The notes under the pieces: model-generated
Told to the model about the DNA's origin: nothing
The model's database searches: none
The model's input: the letters and a program-made list of their open reading frames with translations, nothing else
Part shown: positions 1 through 6,242 of the stretch, one piece after another
Numbering within the stretch: position 1 is the stretch's first letter
How the letters are laid out: each line of letters starts with the position of its first letter
Position numbers and translations under genes: made by a program
Assembly: GCA_023277325.1 (NCBI GenBank)
Contig: JALRIQ010000120.1
Coordinates: 1-6,242 of the forward strand
DNA: 6,242 nucleotides
Source: Bacteroidia bacterium
GTDB taxonomy: Bacteria; Bacteroidota; Bacteroidia; UBA8524
Direction: 5' to 3'

Positions 1-93
1 TAAAATCGTGAACTAGTTAGCGGCCCGGTCTATTTTAATTCTGGGTTGTAGCTTTCAAGGAAAATAGTAATTTGCTCCTTTTAAGTTTTTGCT

Positions 94-2142
94 ATGCGAA
101 TAAAATTACATTCTAAATCATCACTTCTTATTTTTGGGGCAATTGGTGTTTTTTCTGCATTTACCATCATGGATCAAAAAAAGGGGTATAACAAAGAAAA
201 CCTCGATACCAGTGCTAAACCTTGTGAAGATTTCTATACCTATGCCATAGGCGGCTGGCAAAAGAATAACCCTATTCCATCAACAGAAAGCCGCTGGGGA
301 GTATTCAATATTCTGGCTAAAGACAATGAAGCGAAGATTGAGAATATTATAGACGAACTGGTTACTACGGGTGGGTATGCGAAGAATACGCCTGAGCAGC
401 AAGTTAGGGATTTTTACCTTTCATTGATGGATACGACTAAGCGCGAGAAATTGGCCATGGCGCCTTTACGTCCTTATCTTGAACAATTGGATACCGTAAA
501 AAACCGAGCAGGACTTACCAACCTTATGGCCGAATGGCAACCAATGGGCATTAGTTCGTTTTTTAATTTCTATGTAAGCAGTGATGCGAAAAATAGCGCG
601 ATGAACGTAATGCACCTTTCTCAAGGAGGCCTGCATTTACCAGACGTCGATTATTATACAAAATCGGATTCAGCGAGTGTGGCGATTCGTGCCGCATATG
701 AAAAGCATATCGAAAAAATGCTCACTCTTTCTGGAATGAAGCCAGATGATGCGCACGAAGCAGGAATGGAAATTTTGGCTCTCGAGATTGAAATTGCTAA
801 AAAATCAATGACCCGCGTTGAAAGACGTGATCCGGAGAAAACCTACAATTTATACTCGCGGGCAGAATTTTTGAAAACTTTCCACGGCATAAATTGGGAA
901 GCGTATTTTGTTCAGGCAGAAATGCCCGAATGGACGACCATCATTGTTAATCAGCCGGATTTTATAGAGAACACCGCCGAAATGTGGAATACCTACCCAT
1001 TTGAAGTGTGTAAGATGTACCTAAGATGGGAGTTGGTCAATGAATTCTCGGGTTCCCTGTATTCGAGTTTAGAGGAAGAAAATCATCGTTTTTATGCGGG
1101 AGTATTGCGCGGTGTAAATGAGATGAATCCCACAAAAGAAAGATCCGTAAAGCGGGTAAATGGTGCTTTGGGAGAGTTAGTTGGGAAGCTCTATGTGGCA
1201 AAACACTTCAGCGAGGCCTCAAAAAATCAGGTTAGTCAGATGGTGGAAGAAATCCGTCAGGTTTTTCGGGAGCGTATTGAAAAATTGGATTGGATGAGTG
1301 ATACCACCAAGATTAAGGCAAAAGCCAAACTCAATGCATTCAAATATAAAATTGGGTATCCTGATACCTGGAAAGATTATTCTGAAGTGAATATCGACTC
1401 GAATAACCTGGTTGGAAATATCATGGCTCTGCGTCGTTTTTCCTATAAGTTAATGATGGAGAAAACGGATAAACCCGTAGATAAATCCGAATGGGGAATG
1501 ACGCCGCAAACGGTCAATGCCTATTACTCCTCAAGCAAAAATGAAATTGTATTTCCTGCTGGAATTCTTCAGCCTCCTTTCTTCGATCCTGAGGCAGAAG
1601 ATGCCCTGAACTATGGAGGTATCGGTGCGGTTATTGGTCATGAGTTTTCGCATGGATTTGATGATAAAGGATCCAAGTATGATGCGATAGGAAACCTAAA
1701 TAATTGGTGGACCGACGCCGACCGTATTCGTTTCGAAGCCAGAACACAATTAATTGTTAATCAGTTTAATGCATATGAAGTATTGCCAGGAGTACATATC
1801 AATGGAAGTCTAACTCAGGGTGAGAATATAGCTGATTTGGCAGGTCTTACTTTGGCCTATCATGCTTTGGAGCGCCATTATGGAAACAATGCACCCAAAG
1901 GAAAAGGGGTGGATGGATTTACCTGGCAGCAACGTTTCTTCCTGGGGTGGTCGCAAGTATGGGCGCAGAACATGAAAGAGCAAGAACTGCGTAACCGCAT
2001 ATTGACTGATCCTCATTCTCCTGGTCAATACCGGGTAATCGGGCCTTTGAGCAATCTTCAGGAGTTTTGGGATGCCTTTGGCTGCAAGGAAGGAAATCCG
2101 ATGGTCGATAAAGACCCGGAAACGAGGGTAGTTATTTGGTAG
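94..2142 (+). CDS. Exported M13 family zinc endopeptidase (neprilysin/PepO-like)
   Basis: A 682-residue protein of normal length for family M13, whose members cleave oligopeptides on the N-terminal side of hydrophobic residues. Seen: a basic N-terminus and a hydrophobic stretch at about residues 10-26, read as a Sec signal peptide or membrane anchor without a lipobox cysteine, so the enzyme should act outside the cytoplasm. Next come the M13 N-terminal motif CEDFYTYAIGGW (44-55), the substrate-binding VNAYY motif (474-478), the zinc site HEFSH (516-520: H516, H520, catalytic E517) and ENIAD (577-581: third zinc ligand E577, D581). DPHSPGQYRV (639-648) supplies H641 and R647, matching neprilysin H711 and R717. 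All key residues are present. The C-terminus ends RVVIW, with Val where eukaryotic members have the Cys of CxxW, as is common in bacteria. The start at 94 retains the signal sequence. There is no Shine-Dalgarno and only a degenerate TTTTTG box (86-91) upstream. Bases 1-93 hold no gene I can support. Confidence 0.96.
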   Translation: MRIKLHSKSSLLIFGAIGVFSAFTIMDQKKGYNKENLDTSAKPCEDFYTYAIGGWQKNNPIPSTESRWGVFNILAKDNEAKIENIIDELVTTGGYAKNTPEQQVRDFYLSLMDTTKREKLAMAPLRPYLEQLDTVKNRAGLTNLMAEWQPMGISSFFNFYVSSDAKNSAMNVMHLSQGGLHLPDVDYYTKSDSASVAIRAAYEKHIEKMLTLSGMKPDDAHEAGMEILALEIEIAKKSMTRVERRDPEKTYNLYSRAEFLKTFHGINWEAYFVQAEMPEWTTIIVNQPDFIENTAEMWNTYPFEVCKMYLRWELVNEFSGSLYSSLEEENHRFYAGVLRGVNEMNPTKERSVKRVNGALGELVGKLYVAKHFSEASKNQVSQMVEEIRQVFRERIEKLDWMSDTTKIKAKAKLNAFKYKIGYPDTWKDYSEVNIDSNNLVGNIMALRRFSYKLMMEKTDKPVDKSEWGMTPQTVNAYYSSSKNEIVFPAGILQPPFFDPEAEDALNYGGIGAVIGHEFSHGFDDKGSKYDAIGNLNNWWTDADRIRFEARTQLIVNQFNAYEVLPGVHINGSLTQGENIADLAGLTLAYHALERHYGNNAPKGKGVDGFTWQQRFFLGWSQVWAQNMKEQELRNRILTDPHSPGQYRVIGPLSNLQEFWDAFGCKEGNPMVDKDPETRVVIW

Positions 2143-2162
2143 AAAAAAAGGGGTTTTGGGTT

Positions 2163-2201
2163 TCGTCCTTCGGCAGGCTCAGGATGACAAAGATTTTTTT
2201 T
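2163..2201 (+). terminator. Probable intrinsic terminator between convergent genes
   Basis: TCGTCCT (2163-2169) can pair with AGGATGA (2181-2187), giving a seven-pair stem with one G-U pair and an 11-base loop. After a six-base gap comes a run of eight T at 2194-2201. This would end transcription of the M13 peptidase gene 21 bases after its stop codon. An A7 run at 2143-2149 becomes a T7 run on the opposite strand, so the hairpin may also help stop transcription arriving from the minus-strand repair gene. That run lies farther from the stem, so the reverse activity is less certain. Confidence 0.5.
2165..2188. repeat. Dispersed intergenic repeat motif (CCTGAGCCTGCCGAAGG family)
   Basis: The 24 bases begin GTCCTTCGGC and end AGGATGAC; on the minus strand they contain CCTGAGCCTGCCGAAGG. 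From memory, this closely resembles a short imperfect palindrome scattered through intergenic DNA of many bacterial genomes, including Bacteroidota, often at the 3' ends of genes. Only one copy lies in this window, so repetition itself is not seen here. It sits in the 77 bp gap between two convergent genes, the typical location. The assignment rests on motif recognition and placement. Confidence 0.55.
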
Positions 2202-2219
2202 AGTGGAGGGGAAGCCAGT

Positions 2220-2885
2220 CTAAAGGTATTTGCTGGCTTCGCGGACGCTGAGTCCGGAAAGTTCGGTTCGTGCTAAATAGTTCCGCACCAATTCGGGTTG
2301 GGTTTTGCTCAATTCGCGCAAGGCCCAGCCGATGGCTTTTCGGATGAAGAACTCATTCTGGGTTTTGTGGGTGTCGATCAAAGCAAAGAGTAAATCGCTA
2401 TCGACTTGGTTTTTGTATTTCAATTGAAAGATAAGGGCAGTTCGGTTTAGCCAAAAATTGGAGCTATTGTTCCATTTTTCAATCCATAGGTCTCGTTCTT
2501 CTGGATACTGTAAAAAGTAGCCGCCTACGCAGGTACTGGCCAGGAAATCGACTGTATCCCACCAGGAATCATCGAGAATCCAAGTTTCAAATTGGTTAAT
2601 GCTGCCTGATTCTTTCCAAATGGAATTGGCCTTCATCCAATCCATGGCCACATAAGAAAACTCGCGTTCTTTCTGATTCCAAAGCTGTTTTGCAATGTCC
2701 ATGTGGCTGGTAAAACGCTCCTTTTTCCATTGAGGAAAATGCTTTTTTTGAATTTCCTTTCGTTCAGGACTGCTTACTCCAAGAAAAGGGAAGCGGTCTT
2801 TCATATACGCTTTCATGGAAAGTGCTTTTTCGCTGTTTCCTGCCTGTTTCATTTCTTGAATGAGTGCCAGTACCTTTATCTGCAT
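2220..2885 (-). CDS. AlkD-like DNA alkylation repair glycosylase (HEAT-like repeats)
   Basis: A 221-residue protein of the DNA alkylation repair family (PF08713, COG4912). Members are built of HEAT-like helical repeats and excise positively charged alkylated bases such as N3-methyladenine and N7-methylguanine without flipping them out of the helix. Seen: SWWDTVDFLA at 107-116, FWLNRTALIF at 144-153 and IRKAIGWALRE at 181-191. These place W109, D113, R148 and W187 at exactly the positions I recall for the Bacillus cereus AlkD active site, which supports an intact enzyme and makes the start at 2885 very plausible. There is no signal peptide, so it is cytoplasmic. It is transcribed alone: divergent from rsmE across 61 bp and convergent with the peptidase gene. 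No good TAnnTTTG box is visible upstream on its strand, and nothing resembling an Ada box could be picked out. Its substrate range cannot be read from the sequence. Confidence 0.9.
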   Translation of the reverse strand: MQIKVLALIQEMKQAGNSEKALSMKAYMKDRFPFLGVSSPERKEIQKKHFPQWKKERFTSHMDIAKQLWNQKEREFSYVAMDWMKANSIWKESGSINQFETWILDDSWWDTVDFLASTCVGGYFLQYPEERDLWIEKWNNSSNFWLNRTALIFQLKYKNQVDSDLLFALIDTHKTQNEFFIRKAIGWALRELSKTQPELVRNYLARTELSGLSVREASKYL

Positions 2886-2934
2886 GATGCGAATTAAGGG
2901 ATTCTAATTCGACTTTTCGATTTCTTCAATATCC

Positions 2935-2942
2935 TATATTTG
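2935..2942 (+). promoter_or_regulatory. Bacteroidota -7 promoter box TATATTTG for rsmE
   Basis: TATATTTG matches the TAnnTTTG consensus at all six specified bases. The -33 TTG-type element is poor: the best candidates are TTCG at 2908-2911 (23-base spacing) and 2916-2919 (15-base spacing). The box ends only four bases before the GTG start codon at 2947. A typical start site about five bases past the box would give an essentially leaderless transcript. Confidence 0.6.
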
Positions 2943-2946
2943 TCGG

Positions 2947-3645
2947 GTGCAGTTGTTCTATAGCCAGCAAATAAGTGAGGGGAAAATTCTTCTCGACGAA
3001 ACAGAAAGTCGTCATGCCATTTCCGTATTACGCAAGCAAAAAGGGGATGTACTTCAGGTGATTGATGGAAAAGGAGGGTGTTATGATGCGAAAATCACCG
3101 AAGCCAATAAGAAAAGGGCTTTACTGTCCATTCAAAATCAAACCAGCTATCCAAAATCCGACAAGCAATTACATCTGGTTCTAGCACCCACCAAGAATAT
3201 CGATCGGATTGAATGGCTATTAGAGAAAGCGATAGAAATAGGGCTTTCTTCTATCCATTTTATTCAATGTGAACGATCCGAGAGGAAACAGGTGAATCTC
3301 GAGCGACTTGAAAAGATTGCTCTGGCGGCCTGCAAACAATCGCTTACCTGGCACTTTCCGGAAATTCATGCCATGCAAAACCTAAGTTCTTTTTTGTCGG
3401 AACAAGCTTCTGGAGATAGGTTTATTGCGGTTTGTGAGGAGGCTGAATTTTTACTTCAAAAGACGAGTGAAATTAAGAATGAGGTCTGGGTAATGATTGG
3501 TCCGGAAGGGGATTTTTCTCCTCGCGAATATGAAGAAGCCAGGAAAGCCGGATGGAAGGGGATTTCTTTAGGGGATAAACGGCTGCGCACGGAAACCGCT
3601 GCCCTGCTTGCTGTTGCCGAGATTAACTTTATCTGGCAGGCATAG
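2947..3645 (+). CDS. rsmE: 16S rRNA (uracil(1498)-N(3))-methyltransferase RsmE
   Basis: A 232-residue protein that methylates N3 of U1498 in helix 44 of 16S rRNA within the assembled 30S subunit, using S-adenosylmethionine. Seen: an N-terminal PUA-like RNA-binding domain (about 1-70), including the SRHAISVLRK segment (21-30). It is followed by a SPOUT methyltransferase domain (about 75-230) with the knot motifs IGPEGDFS (184-191) and LGDKRLRTETAA (208-219), which form the cofactor site. The start is GTG at 2947, chosen because it yields MQLFY, the usual N-terminus in this phylum, and because no better in-frame start lies nearby. There is no Shine-Dalgarno; a TAnnTTTG box ends four bases upstream. 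At 127-138 the sequence reads AACKQSLTWHFP, where the E. coli enzyme has a CEQ...GR-type segment, so an arginine common in other phyla is absent. I take this as lineage variation. The DUF4159 gene follows 46 bp downstream with its own promoter box. Confidence 0.97.
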   Translation: MQLFYSQQISEGKILLDETESRHAISVLRKQKGDVLQVIDGKGGCYDAKITEANKKRALLSIQNQTSYPKSDKQLHLVLAPTKNIDRIEWLLEKAIEIGLSSIHFIQCERSERKQVNLERLEKIALAACKQSLTWHFPEIHAMQNLSSFLSEQASGDRFIAVCEEAEFLLQKTSEIKNEVWVMIGPEGDFSPREYEEARKAGWKGISLGDKRLRTETAALLAVAEINFIWQA

Positions 3646-3676
3646 TCATTGCTGCTTCAATACTCATTCAAATGTT

Positions 3677-3684
3677 TACTTTTG
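3677..3684 (+). promoter_or_regulatory. Bacteroidota -7 promoter box TACTTTTG for the DUF4159 gene
   Basis: TACTTTTG is a full match to TAnnTTTG in the short gap after rsmE, ending seven bases before the ATG at 3692. A start site about five bases past the box would leave a leader of zero to a few bases. No TTG lies at the usual 19-21 base spacing; ATTG at 3648-3651 is about 25 bases away, so the -33 element is weak or absent. Read-through from rsmE remains possible. Confidence 0.55.
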
Positions 3685-3691
3685 TTTAGCC

Positions 3692-4354
3692 ATGATGCAA
3701 AATAGAAATTCCTTCATTCTAGTTGTGTTCTTTCTGGTTCTTAGCAGCTTTGCGCCGCAATATGGCGTTCAAATAGCCCGACTAAAATATGGAGGAGGAG
3801 GGGACTGGTATGCCAACCAAAGTTCACTTCCTAACTTAATCGCTTTCTGCAATACCAACCTGGGTACCCAGCTAAAAAGTGAAGAGGCCGTGGTAGAACC
3901 TACAAGTCCGGATATTTTTAATTATCCCTTTCTTCATATGACGGGTCATGGAACGTTCAGTCTATCGGATGAAGGTGCTGAAAATCTCCGCAACTATTTA
4001 ATCGGTGGAGGTTTCTTGCATATTGATGATAATTATGGACTTGATCCTTTTGTGCGCCCACAGATGAAAAAGGTATTTCCAGAATTGGATTTCATTGAAC
4101 TCCCCTATAGCCATCCTATCTATCATCAGAAATATGATTTTCCCCGGGGACTTCCGAAAATTCATGAACATGATGCAAAACCTCCCCAAGGCTTTGGCTT
4201 GATTTACGAGGGAAGATTAGTCTGCTTTTATACCTATGAATGCGACTTAGGGAACGGTTGGGAAGTTGCAGGAACCTATCCCGACAGTCCGGAAATTCGG
4301 CGCAAGGCCCTTGAAATGGGAGCCAACATTATTTCCTATGTTTTTGCCGAATAG
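3692..4354 (+). CDS. Secreted DUF4159 domain protein
   Basis: A 220-residue protein of unknown function belonging to DUF4159 (PF13709). Seen: a signal peptide (about 1-23: Arg5, hydrophobic 8-20, then FAPQ), so it is exported. The rest is a single domain with the family motifs LKYGGGGDWY (31-40), FLHMTGHGTFSLS (80-92), GGGFLHIDDNYGLD (105-118), LPYSHPIYH (137-145), LPKIHEHD (154-161) and YTYECDLGNGWE (180-191). I recall the fold as related to class I glutamine amidotransferases, but no nucleophile-elbow cysteine is seen (the cysteines are C53, C178 and C184), so glutaminase activity is unlikely. Clustered His and Asp residues (H110, D112, D113, H141, H145, H158, H160, D161) could bind metal or substrate; this is inference. 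An in-frame ATG at 3608 would add 28 residues, overlap rsmE and bury the signal peptide, so 3692 is preferred; 3695 is also possible. Unlike the longer DUF4159 proteins of other phyla, it has no BatA-like membrane region or vWA domain. Confidence 0.88.
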   Translation: MMQNRNSFILVVFFLVLSSFAPQYGVQIARLKYGGGGDWYANQSSLPNLIAFCNTNLGTQLKSEEAVVEPTSPDIFNYPFLHMTGHGTFSLSDEGAENLRNYLIGGGFLHIDDNYGLDPFVRPQMKKVFPELDFIELPYSHPIYHQKYDFPRGLPKIHEHDAKPPQGFGLIYEGRLVCFYTYECDLGNGWEVAGTYPDSPEIRRKALEMGANIISYVFAE

Positions 4355-4366
4355 GTGATTCTTTTG

Positions 4367-4383
4367 GCTTTTTTACTAAAAGC
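4367..4383 (+). terminator. Weak hairpin after the DUF4159 gene
   Basis: GCTTTT (4367-4372) pairs with AAAAGC (4378-4383) around a five-base loop, 12 bases after the stop codon. The stem is AT-rich and no T-run follows on the plus strand, so it is at best a weak transcription terminator or a 3'-end stabilising hairpin. Confidence 0.25.
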
Positions 4384-4442
4384 AAGTAAGTACATTCAAC
4401 GAATTTTAAGGTTCGCATTCGCGTGAAGTGCCCGTCATTTCT

Positions 4443-4450
4443 TATTTTTG
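4443..4450 (+). promoter_or_regulatory. Bacteroidota -7 promoter box TATTTTTG for the large surface protein gene
   Basis: TATTTTTG fully matches TAnnTTTG and lies 26 bases before the ATG at 4477, predicting a leader of about 20 bases. That is a more usual layout than at the two preceding genes. A TTCG at 4418-4421 is 21 bases upstream and could serve as a degenerate -33 element. It overlaps an imperfect hairpin (GCATTC 4415-4420 with GAAGTGC 4425-4431, one bulge), whose relevance is unknown. Confidence 0.55.
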
Positions 4451-4476
4451 GTAGAGTCGAATAGGACTAAGCCAAA

Positions 4477-6242
4477 ATGAGATTGATGTATTCAGGTAAG
4501 TTTATCCGCCGAATTCTGTTCGGATTTGGATTGATGTGGGGGAGTTTGAGCACGGCCCAGGTCAGTTTGATTGCGGAGGATTTCAATGCATTTCCAACGA
4601 GCAATCCAGCATTGCCCAATCAAGGTTGGGTGAATCGGGTGATTGCGGGAAGCACTACCGTAGATCAATGGTTATTTAGTAATCCAGGTGCCCGAACTTT
4701 TTCCAGTCCAATCTCAGGTCGTTTTGCCATTTTTGATAGTGATGATTATTCCGCTGCTGGGGGTGCTGAAAATGTGGCACTTGAATCACCGAGCTTTTCA
4801 GCTCAAAATTTCGCAACGGTTCGCCTTAAGTTTGATCAATACTTTGATGGTATTTTTAATCAAACAGACAGTATTCTGGTTGAGGTTTATAATGGGGTCA
4901 AATGGCTTTCTGTATATAGCTATACAGGGTCAGCATCGATTAGCAATTCGCAGGATCTAAATATTACCTCCAACCTTGGTGGTACGAGCAATGCAAAGGT
5001 GCGTTTTCGTTTTGTCGGGGATTGGTCTTACTACTGGATCATAGACAATGTGAAGGTGGAAGGTTACTATGCGATAGATGCAGCAGTAAATCAGGTATCC
5101 TTTGCTTCCGGTGTGTGTGGTGATGTTAATGATAGCGTTTCAGTGAGCATCTCAAATGCTGGAATTCAGAATATCAGCAACTTTTTAGTGAAGGCGAATA
5201 TTCAAGGTTCCTTGAATGGAAATTCGGTGAATAGTACAGTGAGTCGCACCTATGCAGGTTCATTGGTGTCTGGGGCATCTACCAGTATAAAGTTGCCTCC
5301 ATTTAATACGGCGCAGGGAGGTACTTTGGTTTTATCCGCCTGGACCGAATTGGGTACTGATCAGAATCGATCAAATGACTCAACAAAAAACCCACAGCTT
5401 AAATTTTTAGGCACACCAAATTCTCCAACCGTTGCGAATGCGAGCCGCTGTGGTGGAGGAATGGTAAACCTACAGGCCGGAAATGTTTCGAGCTCCGATT
5501 CCGTGGTTTGGTACAATTCATCAAGCTCAGCCGCTCCGGTGGGTTCCGGTTTAAGCTATACCCCACCTTTTTTATCTCCAGGCAATTACACCTATTATGT
5601 TAGTGCCGGAAGGGGTGCGCTCGACAACTTTTTGCAAACCACATTTGCCGCCGGGAACGGGCAGTCGGGAGTGATGTTCAATGTCGGCGCCACGCGGACC
5701 GTTATCGTTGATAGTTTTGAAGTAAGTATTGATGCCGGTACTCATTTGGTGGAAGTTTATTATAAAACAGGAACCTATGTTGGTTTCGAAACCAATGCCG
5801 GGGCATGGACCTTATTGGGTTCAACTACGGTTACGAGCACACAGGCTAATGGAGGTTCAGGTTTGTTTGTGAACGTTGGGCAGAGTTTGACGCTTCCCGC
5901 AGGTTCTAACTATGCCTTCTATATTCAGTTACCCAATTCTACGGCCATGAATTATACCAATGGCGCCATGAATTTTTCTAATGCGGAGCTTCAGATTCAG
6001 ACCGGAGTAGGAAAAGGGGCGAATTTTGGCGCAACCTTTAGTCCGCGTTCCTTCAACGGGGGTATTTATTACAGCTATTTCCCCCTTTGTGAGAGTCCAA
6101 GAACACCGCTGTTGGTAGAAATTAAACCCTTACCCTCTGGATCTTCAATCATCGAAGGAACTCCATTTGTAGGATCTTACAATACAGGTAACATGATTGA
6201 CCCGCATGTTGTAGCCGATGGCGACAGCGTTAGTTTTGAGAT
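4477..6242 (+). CDS. Large secreted multidomain surface protein, 3' end cut by the window
   Basis: The frame is open from ATG 4477 to the window end: 588 codons plus two bases, no stop. A signal peptide (basic KFIRR at 8-12, hydrophobic core 13-24, likely cleavage STA|QVS after 27) shows Sec export. Domains in order: a choice-of-anchor-J/MAM-like beta domain (about 31-196: LIAEDFN, GW51, FDSDDYS 86-92, SILVEVYNGVKW 132-143, IDNVKVEG 189-196); a CARDB-like segment (about 200-303, with GTDQNRSNDS near its end); an Ig-like domain (about 314-378: C325, VVWYNSSSS, GNYTYYVSA 369-377); a beta-rich module (about 379-535) with TFAAGNGQSGVMFNV (389-403), VEVYYKTGTYVGFETNAGAW and a NGGIYYS end; then CESPR (538-542), opening another unit. 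Composition is rich in Ser, Thr, Asn and Gly and poor in Lys. The style is that of T9SS cargo or gliding-type adhesins; a C-terminal sorting domain is expected beyond the window but not seen. No catalytic domain is visible. The A-rich CCAAA before the ATG suits translation in this phylum. Confidence 0.88.
   Translation, partial: MRLMYSGKFIRRILFGFGLMWGSLSTAQVSLIAEDFNAFPTSNPALPNQGWVNRVIAGSTTVDQWLFSNPGARTFSSPISGRFAIFDSDDYSAAGGAENVALESPSFSAQNFATVRLKFDQYFDGIFNQTDSILVEVYNGVKWLSVYSYTGSASISNSQDLNITSNLGGTSNAKVRFRFVGDWSYYWIIDNVKVEGYYAIDAAVNQVSFASGVCGDVNDSVSVSISNAGIQNISNFLVKANIQGSLNGNSVNSTVSRTYAGSLVSGASTSIKLPPFNTAQGGTLVLSAWTELGTDQNRSNDSTKNPQLKFLGTPNSPTVANASRCGGGMVNLQAGNVSSSDSVVWYNSSSSAAPVGSGLSYTPPFLSPGNYTYYVSAGRGALDNFLQTTFAAGNGQSGVMFNVGATRTVIVDSFEVSIDAGTHLVEVYYKTGTYVGFETNAGAWTLLGSTTVTSTQANGGSGLFVNVGQSLTLPAGSNYAFYIQLPNSTAMNYTNGAMNFSNAELQIQTGVGKGANFGATFSPRSFNGGIYYSYFPLCESPRTPLLVEIKPLPSGSSIIEGTPFVGSYNTGNMIDPHVVADGDSVSFE

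Noticed and set aside
82..91. TAAGTTTTTG upstream of the M13 peptidase as a promoter box
   Set aside because: The spacing does not fit TAnnTTTG (two extra bases), and a start site five bases past the box would fall at or just inside the start codon. TAATTTG at 68-74 is one base short. The true promoter may lie elsewhere in or before 1-93.
1810..2028. 72-codon open frame on the minus strand
   Set aside because: It lies wholly antisense inside the conserved C-terminal half of the M13 peptidase gene and its translation matches no family I recognise.
2703..2897. 64-codon open frame on the plus strand
   Set aside because: It is antisense to the 5' end of the AlkD-like gene, its translation has no recognisable motif, and it has no promoter box or start context.
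3608..3691. In-frame upstream extension of the DUF4159 protein by 28 residues
   Set aside because: It overlaps the rsmE 3' end, starts upstream of the promoter box at 3677-3684, and would place a Cys/His-rich stretch before an otherwise well-formed signal peptide that starts at 3692.
3998..4189. 63-codon open frame on the minus strand
   Set aside because: It is antisense to the conserved core of the DUF4159 gene and has no supporting features.
4415..4431. Imperfect hairpin before the surface protein gene as a riboswitch or operator
   Set aside because: Six pairs with a bulge are easily found by chance, it lies upstream of the predicted transcription start, and no known riboswitch core is recognisable.
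4688..4960. 90-codon plus-strand open frame with hydrophobic stretches resembling a membrane protein
   Set aside because: It lies in another frame of the large surface protein gene, whose frame (from 4477) has clear domain motifs across the same bases; the hydrophobicity is a frame artefact of T-rich codons.

Overview
The window looks like ordinary chromosomal DNA of a member of the Bacteroidota, most likely Flavobacteriales or a relative. Evidence for this: (i) TAnnTTTG promoter boxes, the -7 element specific to this phylum, lie just before three forward genes; (ii) starts lack Shine-Dalgarno sequences; (iii) the last gene encodes a large secreted protein with the domain style of type IX secretion (T9SS) cargo; (iv) rsmE is followed directly by a secreted DUF4159 protein, a pairing I recall from this phylum. 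The genus cannot be named from the sequence alone.

Layout. An exported M13 (neprilysin/PepO-type) zinc endopeptidase occupies 94-2142 (+). It converges on an AlkD-like DNA alkylation repair glycosylase at 2220-2885 (-). The 77 bp between them hold a hairpin-forming dispersed-repeat motif followed by a T-run, probably a terminator. A 61 bp divergent gap then leads to rsmE (2947-3645, +, GTG start), the 16S rRNA U1498 methyltransferase. A 46 bp gap with its own promoter box separates it from a small secreted DUF4159 protein (3692-4354, +). After a 122 bp gap with a further promoter box, a large multidomain surface or secreted protein starts at 4477 (+) and runs open past the window end. Its 588 visible residues comprise a signal peptide, a choice-of-anchor-J-like domain, a CARDB-like segment, an Ig-like domain and a beta-rich module of unassigned function.

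The genes do not form one pathway. There is an extracytoplasmic protease, a DNA repair enzyme, a ribosome modification enzyme, an uncharacterised exported protein and a surface adhesin or enzyme scaffold. Each forward gene from rsmE onwards seems to have its own promoter rather than belonging to an operon.

I see no CRISPR array, tRNA, rRNA, insertion sequence or phage gene, and no convincing novel system. The points most worth a second look are the promoter boxes placed so close to the rsmE and DUF4159 starts that leaderless mRNAs are predicted, the repeat-derived terminator, and the unnamed module of the large surface protein.
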